Part shown: positions 1-6,528 of the stretch, piece by piece
Numbering within the stretch: the first letter of the stretch is position 1
Layout of the letters: every line of letters begins with the position of its first letter
Source: Campylobacterales bacterium
GTDB lineage: Bacteria > Campylobacterota > Campylobacteria > Campylobacterales > QNZT01
Direction of reading: 5' to 3'
DNA: 6,613 nt
Assembly (NCBI GenBank): GCA_015662615.1
Contig: DQTU01000209.1
Span: forward strand, 1 to 6,613
Position numbers and translations under genes: made by a program
Notes under the pieces: generated by a model
Seen by the model: the letters and a program-made list of their open reading frames with translations, nothing else
Databases searched by the model: none
Told to the model about the DNA's origin: nothing

Positions 1-1781
1 AAAACAAAAGTATAGATGAACTAAATGAATTATGCACAGAGATCCGAAAAAGAATCTTAGAAACCGTTAGTAAAAATGGCGGTCATTTAAGCTCAACACT
101 TGGTGTAGTTGAACTTATAGTAGCCATGCATTATGTATTTGATGCAGAAAATGACCCTTTTATCTTTGATGTATCACACCAAGCTTATGCACATAAACTG
201 TTAACCGATAGATGGGAAGAGTTTGAAACGCTCAGACAATTTGGAGGTATAAGTGGATATACAAAACCTAGTGAATCTCCTTATGATTATTTTGTTGCCG
301 GTCATAGTTCGACCTCTATATCACTTGCAGTTGGTGCAGCAAAAGCAATTAAACTTAAAAATGAAGAGCGTCTTCCAATTGCTTTGATAGGTGATGGATC
401 TATGAGTGCAGGCATGGTCTATGAAGCTATGAATGAACTTGGAAATATAAAACTACCCGCCATAATAATTCTCAACGACAATGAGATGAGCATATCTAAA
501 CCAATAGGTGCTATCAGCAACTATCTTTCACAAGTGATGGCTGGACGATTTTACCAAAAGATGAAAGCAAAAACAGCTCAAGTACTTGAACATCTACCTG
601 AAAGTGCAACTTATATCGCAAAAAGATTTGATGAGAGTCTTAAGTTAATTACACCTGGACTTCTATTTGAAGAGCTTGGATTAGAGTATATTGGACCTAC
701 CAATGGTCATGACCTAGAAGATTTGATAGAGTCTCTTACGATAGCAAAAAATATGAAAAAACCAGTCATTATCCATGCCCAAACGACCAAAGGTAAAGGT
801 TATGAAATAGCGGAAGGGTATTTTGAACACTGGCATGGTGTGAGTAAATTTGACATAGACACAGGAGAAGCACTCTCTAAAAATGGTGCAAAAAACGCAA
901 CAACCATGTTTGGAGAATCACTTCTTTCTCTTGCCCTTGAAAAAGAAAATATTGTGGGAGTTACCGCTGCTATGCCAAGTGGAACAGGTATAAAAATCCC
1001 GATGGATACACTACCTGAACGATTTTGGGATGTGGCAATCGCAGAACAACATGCAGTAACAAGCATGTGTGCTATGGCAAAAGAGGGATTTAAACCTTTT
1101 ATCGCAATTTACTCTACATTTTTACAACGGGCATATGACCAAATTATCCATGATGCATGTATTATGGAACTTCCTGTTGTTTTTGCTGTAGATCGGGCTG
1201 GAATTGTAGGAGAAGATGGAGAGACGCATCAAGGTACTTTTGACATCTCTTTTTTAAGAGCTATACCAAACATGACTCTATTTGCACCACGAGATGAAAA
1301 GAGTATGAGTGAAGCAATAAAGTTTGCTTATGAGATGAAAACCCCCTGCTCTTTTAGATATCCAAGAGGTGCATTTTTACCATGTGAGTTTGAGAGCAAA
1401 GCACTTGAAATGGGAAAATCTCAACTTCTTAAAGATGGAGAGAGTGATATACTGCTTATCGGATATGGAAACGGTGTTGGAAGAGCATGTGAGAGTGCCA
1501 AACTACTAGATTTTGATGTTGCAATATTAGATCTCATCTTTGTAAAACCATTGGATGCAAAAAAACTTGAAGAGCTTTCAAAAAGATACAAAAAATGGTT
1601 TGTATTTAGTGATTCTAGCCAAATGGGTGGTGTAGCTAGTGCTATACAAGAGCTAGGCATTGATGGTATTTCTATCACTACTTTTGAATATGAAGATGAA
1701 TTTACAGTACATGGTAATACCAAACTAGTAGAAGAGTCTATGGGACTGTTACCAGAACAACTTGCAAAAAAAATAATTTAA
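1..1781 (+). CDS. dxs: 1-deoxy-D-xylulose-5-phosphate synthase, 5' end missing
   Basis: DXS condenses pyruvate with glyceraldehyde 3-phosphate to 1-deoxy-D-xylulose 5-phosphate, using thiamine diphosphate, in the cytosol. It is the entry step of the MEP isoprenoid pathway and also feeds thiamine and pyridoxal synthesis. The frame is open from base 3, and about 592 codons are present. The ATG at 126 is internal: in-frame codons before it encode the family's N-terminal GGHLSSTLG segment, so the true start lies upstream, perhaps 10-20 codons away. Visible motifs are DVSHQAYAHK, the thiamine diphosphate signature GDGSMSAG (from base 390) ending in LNDNE, the AEQHAV segment with the catalytic glutamate codon at 1044-1046, DRAGIVGEDGETHQG in the pyrimidine-binding domain, and YPRG before the C-terminal transketolase domain. 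It stops at TAA 1779-1781. No intrinsic terminator lies between the stop and the convergent tRNA gene 11 bases on. Identification is very secure. Confidence 0.97.
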   Translation, partial: NKSIDELNELCTEIRKRILETVSKNGGHLSSTLGVVELIVAMHYVFDAENDPFIFDVSHQAYAHKLLTDRWEEFETLRQFGGISGYTKPSESPYDYFVAGHSSTSISLAVGAAKAIKLKNEERLPIALIGDGSMSAGMVYEAMNELGNIKLPAIIILNDNEMSISKPIGAISNYLSQVMAGRFYQKMKAKTAQVLEHLPESATYIAKRFDESLKLITPGLLFEELGLEYIGPTNGHDLEDLIESLTIAKNMKKPVIIHAQTTKGKGYEIAEGYFEHWHGVSKFDIDTGEALSKNGAKNATTMFGESLLSLALEKENIVGVTAAMPSGTGIKIPMDTLPERFWDVAIAEQHAVTSMCAMAKEGFKPFIAIYSTFLQRAYDQIIHDACIMELPVVFAVDRAGIVGEDGETHQGTFDISFLRAIPNMTLFAPRDEKSMSEAIKFAYEMKTPCSFRYPRGAFLPCEFESKALEMGKSQLLKDGESDILLIGYGNGVGRACESAKLLDFDVAILDLIFVKPLDAKKLEELSKRYKKWFVFSDSSQMGGVASAIQELGIDGISITTFEYEDEFTVHGNTKLVEESMGLLPEQLAKKII

Positions 1782-1792
1782 TATCTTATAAG

Positions 1793-1866
1793 TGTCCTCG
1801 ATGCGATTCGAACGCATGACCTCTCGATTAGGAATCGAGTGCTCTATCCAGCTGAGCTACGAGGAC
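1793..1866 (-). tRNA. tRNA-Arg (anticodon CCU)
   Basis: The minus strand folds into a complete 74-base cloverleaf. The acceptor GTCCTCG pairs with CGAGGAC, followed by discriminator A. The D stem is GCTC/GAGC with loop AGCTGGATA. The anticodon stem CTCGA/TCGAG holds loop TTCCTAA, with anticodon CCT at 1830-1832. The variable loop is AGGTC, and the T arm is ATGCG-TTCGAAT-CGCAT. The anticodon reads the arginine codon AGG. The 3' CCA is not encoded (the next bases are CTT), so it must be added after transcription. The gene lies downstream of fusA on the same strand, so it may be transcribed by read-through or from a weak promoter in the 1867-1900 spacer; the best -10-like match there is TAATCT at 1887-1882, which is not convincing. 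Confidence 0.97.
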
Positions 1867-1897
1867 TCAAAAATGACAATTAGATTAGGAGGGGGAG

Positions 1898-1925
1898 TTT
1901 CGCACAGCGTAAGCTGTTGCCGAAA
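1898..1925. repeat. imperfect palindrome in the fusA-tRNA spacer
   Basis: On the plus strand the arms TTTCGCACAGC and GCTGTTGCCGAAA flank a GTAA tetraloop. The inner five pairs (ACAGC/GCTGT) are perfect, and the outer pairs need two single-base bulges. The palindrome is preceded by a G-rich stretch (AGGAGGGGGAG, from 1887) that is unusual for this AT-rich window. It is followed by a run of A on the plus strand, so it does not look like a terminator for dxs. On the minus strand it lies after the T-run of the fusA terminator region. It may be a short interspersed palindromic element or part of tRNA leader RNA; the function is unknown. Confidence 0.4.
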
Positions 1926-1975
1926 AAAAAGAGCAACGTAAATGAAGAGTGGGCATTAGCCCATCTCTTCCATTT
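1923..1975 (-). terminator. probable terminator of the fusA transcription unit
   Basis: Fifteen bases after the fusA stop, the minus strand forms a long hairpin. Plus-strand arms 1940-1954 and 1959-1975 pair over 15 base pairs with two single-base bulges (1964 and 1970 or 1971) around the loop ATTA. The inner GC-rich part is TGGGC/GCCCA. A run of eight T follows on the minus strand (plus-strand A-run at 1923-1930), but about nine bases beyond the stem, so this is not a textbook intrinsic terminator with the T-run next to the stem. It could equally be a 3' stabilising structure that lets some transcripts continue into the tRNA gene. Confidence 0.55.
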
Positions 1976-1990
1976 GGCAAAAAAAGCTAA

Positions 1991-4081
1991 CTATCCGTTT
2001 CTCTTTTTTATTATTTCTTCAGATACATTTCTTGGTACTTCAGCATAATGGTGAAATTCCATAGAATAAGTAGCACGACCTTGAGTAGCACTTCTTAAAT
2101 CAGTCGAGTAACCAAACATCTCTGATAATGGTACATAAGCATTAACAATTTTGTTTCCACTTCTGTCATCCATACCTTCGATTTGACCTCTTCTTCTGTT
2201 AAGATCTCCGATAACATCACCCATGTAATCTTCAGGAACTTCAACTTCAACTTTCATCATAGGTTCCATGATAACCGCACCAGCTTTTCTAGCACCCTCT
2301 TTGAATCCCATTGAAGCAGCAAGTTTAAACGCCATCTCACTTGAATCCACATCATGATAACTTCCATCATAAAGTGTAACTTTAACATCTTCCATAGGAT
2401 AACCAGCAAGAACTCCGCCTTGCATCGCTTCTTGGATACCTTTATCAACAGCAGGGATAAATTCTCTAGGAACTGATCCACCTTTGATAGCATTTACAAA
2501 CTCATAACCATCTCCAGCTTCCTTAGGCTCAAGCTCAAGATAAACATGACCAAATTGACCACGACCACCAGATTGTTTTGCATATTTGTACTCTTGTCTA
2601 ACTTTCTCTTTGATACTCTCTCTGTATGCAACTTGCGGTTGACCAATTTCTGCTTCAACTTTAAACTCTCTCATCATACGATCAACAAGGATTTCAAGAT
2701 GCAACTCACCCATACCAGAGATGATAGTTTGACCACTCTCTTCATCAGTATTTACTCTAAAAGAAGGATCTTCTTGCGCTAGTTTTTGAAGTGCGATACC
2801 CATTTTCTCTTGATCTACTTTAGTTTTTGGCTCAACAGCAACTGAGATAACTGGATCTGGAAAATCCATTCTCTCCAATACTACTTTATCATCAGGATCA
2901 CATAATGTATCTCCTGTAGTCGTGTTTTTAAGGCCAACAACCGCACCGATTTCACCAGCATAAATCTCTTTTACTTCTTCTCTTTTAATCGCATGCATCT
3001 TCATGATACGACCAATTCTCTCTTTTTTATCTTTTATTGTGTTATAAACAAAGCTACCAGCCGTAAGGCTTCCTCTATAAACACGGATAAATGTTAACTG
3101 TCCAACAAATGGATCAGTCATAATTTTAAATGCTAGAGCTGCAAAATGACCCTCATCACTAGATTCAACGATAATCTCTTCTTCTTCATCATTCATCATC
3201 GTACCTTTGATATCAGCAACCTCTGTAGGAGCTGGAAGATACGCAACAACTGCGTCAAGTAAAGTTTGAACACCTTTGTTTTTAAATGCCGTTCCACAAG
3301 TCATAGGAACGATATACATGCCGATAGTAGCTGCTTTAATTCCAGCTATTATCTCATCATTTGAAATCTCTTCACCCTCTAAAAATTTTTCCATCAAATT
3401 TTCATTACACTCAGCTTCAGCAATTTTCTCGATCATCTTCTCACGATACTCATCAGCTCTCTCTTGCATATCAGCAGGAATATCTTCAACATGATAGTTT
3501 GAACCCATCTCTGCATCTTGATCCCAAACGATAGCTTTCATTAAAACTAAATCAATTACACCAGCAAAATGCTCTTCTGCACCGATTGGCAATTGAATCG
3601 CTACTGGATTACCTTTTAGTCTATCTACGATTTGTCTCTCAACTTCATAAAAATCAGCACCAGTTCTATCCATCTTGTTAACAAATACTAACGATGGTAC
3701 ACCATAACGATTTCTTTGTCTCCAAACTGTTTCAGATTGAGGTTGAACACCACCAACTGCACAAAACACAGAAACTGCACCATCAAGAACACGCATAGAA
3801 CGCTCAACCTCAATAGTAAAATCAACGTGACCTGGAGTATCGATGATATTTATCTGTTTACCTTTCCACTCACAAGTTGTAGCAGCAGAAGTAATTGTGA
3901 TACCTCTCTCTTGCTCTTGCTCCATCCAATCCATAGTCGCAGCACCGTCATGTACTTCTCCTATCTTATGCTCAACACCAGTATAAAAAAGGATTCTCTC
4001 TGTTGTAGTAGTTTTACCTGCATCAATGTGTGCTGCAATTCCTATATTTCTAACATCTTCAAGTTTATGCGTTCTCGCCAT
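1991..4081 (-). CDS. fusA: translation elongation factor G (EF-G)
   Basis: EF-G is the GTPase that drives tRNA and mRNA translocation on the ribosome and, with RRF, ribosome recycling. The 696-residue length is normal for the family. The G domain shows the P-loop AHIDAGKT (17-24), the switch I segment RGITIT (59-64), DTPGH (81-85, with the GTPase histidine at 85) and NKMD (135-138). SGMGELHLEI lies in domain III, GGRGQFGHV in domain IV, and the domain IV tip segment SYHDVDSS (about 574-581) is the part that enters the decoding site. The ATG at 4081-4079 follows AAGGAG (4093-4088) with six bases between, and only 12 bases separate it from the rpsG stop, so the two genes are surely co-transcribed. 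The stop is TAG. No tuf gene follows, unlike the E. coli str operon. All motifs are intact, and it is the canonical EF-G rather than a tetracycline-resistance or EF-G2 paralogue. Confidence 0.98.
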   Translation of the reverse strand: MARTHKLEDVRNIGIAAHIDAGKTTTTERILFYTGVEHKIGEVHDGAATMDWMEQEQERGITITSAATTCEWKGKQINIIDTPGHVDFTIEVERSMRVLDGAVSVFCAVGGVQPQSETVWRQRNRYGVPSLVFVNKMDRTGADFYEVERQIVDRLKGNPVAIQLPIGAEEHFAGVIDLVLMKAIVWDQDAEMGSNYHVEDIPADMQERADEYREKMIEKIAEAECNENLMEKFLEGEEISNDEIIAGIKAATIGMYIVPMTCGTAFKNKGVQTLLDAVVAYLPAPTEVADIKGTMMNDEEEEIIVESSDEGHFAALAFKIMTDPFVGQLTFIRVYRGSLTAGSFVYNTIKDKKERIGRIMKMHAIKREEVKEIYAGEIGAVVGLKNTTTGDTLCDPDDKVVLERMDFPDPVISVAVEPKTKVDQEKMGIALQKLAQEDPSFRVNTDEESGQTIISGMGELHLEILVDRMMREFKVEAEIGQPQVAYRESIKEKVRQEYKYAKQSGGRGQFGHVYLELEPKEAGDGYEFVNAIKGGSVPREFIPAVDKGIQEAMQGGVLAGYPMEDVKVTLYDGSYHDVDSSEMAFKLAASMGFKEGARKAGAVIMEPMMKVEVEVPEDYMGDVIGDLNRRRGQIEGMDDRSGNKIVNAYVPLSEMFGYSTDLRSATQGRATYSMEFHHYAEVPRNVSEEIIKKRNG

Positions 4082-4093
4082 GAGTTTCTCCTT

Positions 4094-4561
4094 TTACCAT
4101 CTATAGTGAGCAAATGCTTTATTCGCTTCAGCCATTTTGTATGTATCTTCTTTCTTTTTGTATGTTGCACCTCTATCGTTTGCAGCATCCATAAGCTCAT
4201 TTGCCAATCTATCTTTCATAGTTCTCTCAGATCTTTTTCTAGTATAAGAGATCAACCATCTGATAGCAAGTGCTTGTTGTCTAACTGGTCTAACTTCGAT
4301 AGGTACTTGATAAGTAGCTCCACCGATTCTTCTACTTTTAACTTCCATAATAGGTTTTACATTTTCAATTGCTTTATTGAAAACATCAATACCTTTATCT
4401 TCACCTTTTGCATCGATTGCTTCTAATGCTTCATAAAAAATTTTTGCAGCTACTGATTTTTTACCAGATAGCATTAAAATGTTGATAAATTTTGATACTA
4501 TTTTTGAATTGTAGATAGGGTCAGCTAATATTTCTCTGACGGGAGCTTTTCTTCTTCTCAT
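4094..4561 (-). CDS. rpsG: 30S ribosomal protein S7
   Basis: S7 is a primary 16S rRNA-binding protein that nucleates assembly of the 30S head and lines the E-site mRNA exit. The 155 residues match the family length. The protein opens with MRRRKAPVRE, the usual S7 N terminus, and carries the conserved RRIGGATYQVPIEVRP segment at 77-92, followed by a C-terminal arm ending HYRW. A TTG five codons upstream (4576-4574) is in frame, but it overlaps the ribosome binding site AAGGA (4572-4568), which sits seven bases before the ATG at 4561; the ATG is therefore the start. fusA begins 12 bases after the TAA. In E. coli S7 represses translation of this operon by binding the rpsL-rpsG spacer; the spacer here is 147 bases and can fold, so similar control is possible but unproven. 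Confidence 0.97.
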   Translation of the reverse strand: MRRRKAPVREILADPIYNSKIVSKFINILMLSGKKSVAAKIFYEALEAIDAKGEDKGIDVFNKAIENVKPIMEVKSRRIGGATYQVPIEVRPVRQQALAIRWLISYTRKRSERTMKDRLANELMDAANDRGATYKKKEDTYKMAEANKAFAHYRW

Positions 4562-4592
4562 ATATTTTTCCTTCAATTATTATAATTTACTC

Positions 4593-4635
4593 AAACGCCG
4601 TCCACAAAGGTTTTTATGACTACGCCTGGCCGTTT
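4593..4635 (-). promoter_or_regulatory. candidate structured leader of rpsG (possible S7 autoregulatory site)
   Basis: On the minus strand AAAC (4635-4632) pairs with GTTT (4596-4593) and GCC (4630-4628) with GGC (4599-4597), leaving G4631 bulged. A seven-base one-sided bulge AGGCGTA follows, then GTC (4620-4618) pairs with GAC (4602-4600) around a 15-base loop. An alternative outer pairing TCAAAACG/CGTTTGA is also possible. The element is GC-richer than the surrounding spacer and lies between a good -10 box and the rpsG ribosome binding site. S7 is known to bind the rpsL-rpsG intercistronic RNA in E. coli; that this fold does the same job is inference. Confidence 0.35.
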
Positions 4636-4640
4636 TGACA

Positions 4641-4646
4641 ATTATA
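4641..4646 (-). promoter_or_regulatory. candidate -10 box for rpsG-fusA
   Basis: The minus strand has a perfect TATAAT at 4646-4641 behind a T-rich stretch and no recognisable -35 box, which fits the promoter style known for Campylobacterota sigma-70. A start about 6-7 bases downstream falls at 4635-4634, the foot of the predicted leader fold, and gives a leader of about 73 bases. A second TATAAT at 4584-4579 is too close to the ribosome binding site to be a useful promoter. In such AT-rich DNA a single hexamer is weak evidence. Confidence 0.4.
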
Positions 4647-4655
4647 AATGTTTAT

Positions 4656-4678
4656 AAAAAATTAACCTCTATTAGAGG
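4656..4678 (-). terminator. weak terminator or attenuator hairpin after rpsL
   Basis: On the minus strand CCTCT and AGAGG (plus 4674-4678 and 4666-4670) form a five-pair stem with a three-base loop, followed by TTAA and six T (plus 4656-4661). It has the layout of an intrinsic terminator, but the stem is short and the T-run is interrupted, so termination would be partial. It lies 31 bases after the rpsL stop and just before the candidate rpsG promoter. It may reduce rpsL read-through or mark the 3' end of an rpsL mRNA. Confidence 0.35.
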
Positions 4679-4708
4679 CAACACTTACTATTTTAAAATT
4701 ACCTAAAA

Positions 4709-5086
4709 TTATTTTTTCTTAGGTTTTTTAGTTCCGTACTTACTTCTTGCAACTGTTCTGTTTGCGACACCAGCAGTATCTAGTGCACCACGAACGATAT
4801 GATACTTAACACCTGGAAGATCTTTTACTCTACCTCCACGAACAAGTACAATCGAGTGCTCTTGAAGGTTATGACCCTCACCACCGATATAACTAATAAC
4901 TTCAAAACCACTAGTCAATCTAACTTTAGCTACTTTTCTAAGTGCTGAGTTAGGTTTCTTTGGAGTTGTAGTATAAACTCTTGTACAAACGCCTCTTCTT
5001 TGAGGACAGCTTACAAGTGCTGGTGATTTTGACTTAACAACCACCTTTTTTCTCTCTTTACGAATCAACTGATTTATAGTTGGCAA
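4709..5086 (-). CDS. rpsL: 30S ribosomal protein S12
   Basis: S12 sits at the decoding centre of the small subunit and helps control accuracy. The 125-residue protein is nearly canonical: MPTINQLIRK start, CPQRRGVCTRVYTTTPKKPNSA with Lys43 and Lys44, and a GGRVKDLPG loop with Lys88, Asp89 and Pro91. The usual streptomycin-resistance positions Lys43 and Lys88 carry the wild-type residue. Asp89 is the residue that RimO methylthiolates in bacteria such as E. coli. The start codon is TTG (5086-5084), six bases after AAGGA (5097-5093); the only nearby upstream in-frame ATG (5104) is followed at once by TAA, and the protein has no internal methionine, so TTG is the only reasonable start. It stops with TAA, 147 bases before rpsG. 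Confidence 0.97.
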   Translation of the reverse strand: MPTINQLIRKERKKVVVKSKSPALVSCPQRRGVCTRVYTTTPKKPNSALRKVAKVRLTSGFEVISYIGGEGHNLQEHSIVLVRGGRVKDLPGVKYHIVRGALDTAGVANRTVARSKYGTKKPKKK

Positions 5087-5136
5087 ATTTTTTCCTTTTT
5101 ACATTTTTACAAAACACAGATAAACTATGCTTTTTA

Positions 5137-5167
5137 ACTTCAATCCAATAGACATGGCATTGAAAGT
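5137..5167 (-). promoter_or_regulatory. stem-loop in the rpsL 5' leader
   Basis: The core stem pairs plus-strand TTCAAT (5139-5144) with ATTGAA (5159-5164) and CCA (5145-5147) with TGG (5155-5157), with C5158 bulged and a seven-base loop. With one more bulge at the base the stem extends to ACT/AGT at 5137 and 5167. If transcription starts 6-7 bases after the candidate -10 box, the rpsL mRNA would begin almost exactly at this stem. A hairpin at the 5' end often protects mRNA from RppH/RNase decay, and it could also be a control site. Confidence 0.4.
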
Positions 5168-5172
5168 CGGCT

Positions 5173-5178
5173 ATAATA
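5173..5178 (-). promoter_or_regulatory. candidate -10 box for rpsL
   Basis: The minus strand reads TATTAT at 5178-5173, with a purine at 5168-5167 well placed as start site. The leader would be about 81 bases. TTGTAA at 5196-5191 resembles a -35 box, but the gap of 12 bases is too short for normal sigma-70 spacing, so the box probably works without it. This is the only good promoter-like site in the 137-base gap between the hlyD-type gene and rpsL. Confidence 0.4.
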
Positions 5179-5182
5179 CTTA

Positions 5183-5198
5183 AATTGTGTTTACAATT
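5183..5198. repeat. 16-base palindrome upstream of the rpsL -10 box
   Basis: AATTGT and ACAATT form perfect six-base inverted arms around GTTT. It ends five bases upstream of the candidate -10 box, where a regulator could act. The arms are AT-rich, so chance is a real possibility. It has the size and symmetry of a dimeric regulator site, but I cannot match it to a named family. Confidence 0.25.
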
Positions 5199-5223
5199 AG
5201 CTTAATTTAAGGCACTATTAAAG

Positions 5224-6528
5224 CTATCTAACACTAACACCTTCATTAAAATACTTGATAAGCGGATACACAAAAAGTTCTATAATTCTTCTTTGTCCTA
5301 CTTTCAACTCTGCCGTTGCACTCATGCCCGGTCTCAAGAAACGCTCTTCTCCCTCAACTATCAATGAAATCTTTTGTGGCTCTATAAATACTTCATAAAT
5401 CAAGCCAAGTTTTTTATCTTCAATGGCATTTGCACCTATTTTTGTCACAACACCATCAATCAATCCAAATCTTTGAAAACTATAGGTATCAATTTTGATT
5501 GCAACTTTCATTCCAACTTTGATAAAACCAATATCTTTATTTTCAACAGTAGCTTTGAGTTGCAGCGGTACTTCTTTAGGAACGATCGTGATCAACTTCT
5601 CAGCCGGTGTTACAACAGCACCAACAGTATTGATCGCAATTTTACCAACAATACCGTCTACAGGAGATACGATAACCTGTTTTTTCTTTCTATACTCTAT
5701 CATATCAATTTCAGAACGATACGCCATGATCTCTTTCTCTTTTTGTGTCAATTGGGCATAAAATTTATTTTTAGCATCTTGCTCTATCAAGAGCTTTTTC
5801 ATAGTGATCTCATGAATCTGCTCTTGAAGTCTTGATATATCATATGAAAGTCTAGTGACTTCACTTTTATAATTCATATTTTGCTTTTGAACTTGATAGT
5901 ACTCATTTTTAGCGATAATATCCAAGACCTCTTTCAACCTATTTTGATCTTGTCTTCCCAATCGATAAAGCTCTTGAATTCTATCTCTATTAATTTGGGT
6001 AGCTTTTATCTGTTCATCCAACTGTTTGACCTGTTGATCAATATGTCTTTTCTGCTCTATTATTGATTCACGCTCATTTTGATACATACCTTGGATCATG
6101 ATAACAATACCTGGCGGCGTATTTGTCGGTATCGTAAATGGTTTATTATTGATAAGTGATTTGATCTTTGCAGTTTCTAGTTCAAGCAAAGCTAAAGTAC
6201 TCTTTTTTGCTTCGATATTACTCTCTTCAACTGTTGGATCTATCTCAATCAGAGGATCACCTTTTTTGATAAAATCACCCTCTTTTATATATATCTTTTT
6301 TACAGATCCGGTAGAGAGCGGTTGTAGGACTTTTATATCTCCCATAGGAATTACTTTTGCTCTCGAGCTTACTACAACATCAGTTTTACCCCAGAACAAC
6401 CATAAAACAGCTAAAGCCATAAAGATCAGTATTGTCCACATTATCTTTCTGCCCAACGGACTTACAGGTCTATCTTCTATTTCAACTAAGTGCGGTTTAA
6501 ATCTATCTTTATCATCTATGTTATTCAT
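5224..6528 (-). CDS. HlyD-family type I secretion membrane fusion (adaptor) protein
   Basis: This protein would link an inner-membrane ABC exporter to a TolC-like outer-membrane channel across the periplasm. The 434 residues show the standard order: a short cytoplasmic N terminus, one membrane segment at about 29-46, and a first lipoyl/barrel half-motif at about 69-97 (STGSVKKIYIKEGDFIKKGD). A Glu/Gln/Lys-rich alpha-helical hairpin follows at about 99-280 with a break near 130-147, then a second half-motif with SPVDGIVG from 288 and a beta-barrel. The C terminus has LRPGMSATAELKVGQRRIIE and ends in a segment typical of type I secretion HlyD proteins rather than of RND pump adaptors. It is somewhat shorter than E. 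coli HlyD (478). The ATG at 6528 follows AGGAG and touches the TAA of the ABC gene, so translation is probably coupled. The secreted substrate cannot be told from here; an RTX-like protein or a peptide would fit. The stop is TAG. Confidence 0.9.
   Translation of the reverse strand: MNNIDDKDRFKPHLVEIEDRPVSPLGRKIMWTILIFMALAVLWLFWGKTDVVVSSRAKVIPMGDIKVLQPLSTGSVKKIYIKEGDFIKKGDPLIEIDPTVEESNIEAKKSTLALLELETAKIKSLINNKPFTIPTNTPPGIVIMIQGMYQNERESIIEQKRHIDQQVKQLDEQIKATQINRDRIQELYRLGRQDQNRLKEVLDIIAKNEYYQVQKQNMNYKSEVTRLSYDISRLQEQIHEITMKKLLIEQDAKNKFYAQLTQKEKEIMAYRSEIDMIEYRKKKQVIVSPVDGIVGKIAINTVGAVVTPAEKLITIVPKEVPLQLKATVENKDIGFIKVGMKVAIKIDTYSFQRFGLIDGVVTKIGANAIEDKKLGLIYEVFIEPQKISLIVEGEERFLRPGMSATAELKVGQRRIIELFVYPLIKYFNEGVSVR

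Noticed and set aside
126..128. ATG at 126 as the dxs start
   Set aside because: In-frame codons from base 3 onward encode the conserved DXS N-terminal GGHLSS region, so the gene is cut by the window edge rather than starting here.
3716..4426. Open plus-strand frame of 236 codons across the fusA-rpsG junction
   Set aside because: It lies wholly opposite well-identified fusA and rpsG, its product is rich in Ser, Cys, Phe and Asn in a way typical of antisense frames, and there is no ribosome binding site or recognisable domain.
4562..4576. TTG at 4576 as the rpsG start (160 residues)
   Set aside because: The ribosome binding site AAGGA overlaps this extension and is correctly spaced for the ATG at 4561, which gives the family-typical MRRRKAP N terminus.
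4702..4723. CCTAA/TTAGG inverted repeat over the rpsL stop codon as a terminator
   Set aside because: It overlaps the last codons, the stem is AT-rich with a wobble pair, and no adequate T-run follows; the stem at 4666-4678 is the better candidate.
5199..5225. AGCTTAA/TTAAAGCT inverted repeat after the hlyD-type stop as a terminator
   Set aside because: The pairing is weak, AT-rich and bulged, and no T-run follows on the minus strand.
5374..5835. Open plus-strand frame of 153 codons inside the hlyD-type gene
   Set aside because: It is antisense to a clear HlyD-family protein, has biased Phe/Asn/Ile composition, and overlaps a second open frame in another register; both are side effects of AT-rich coding DNA.
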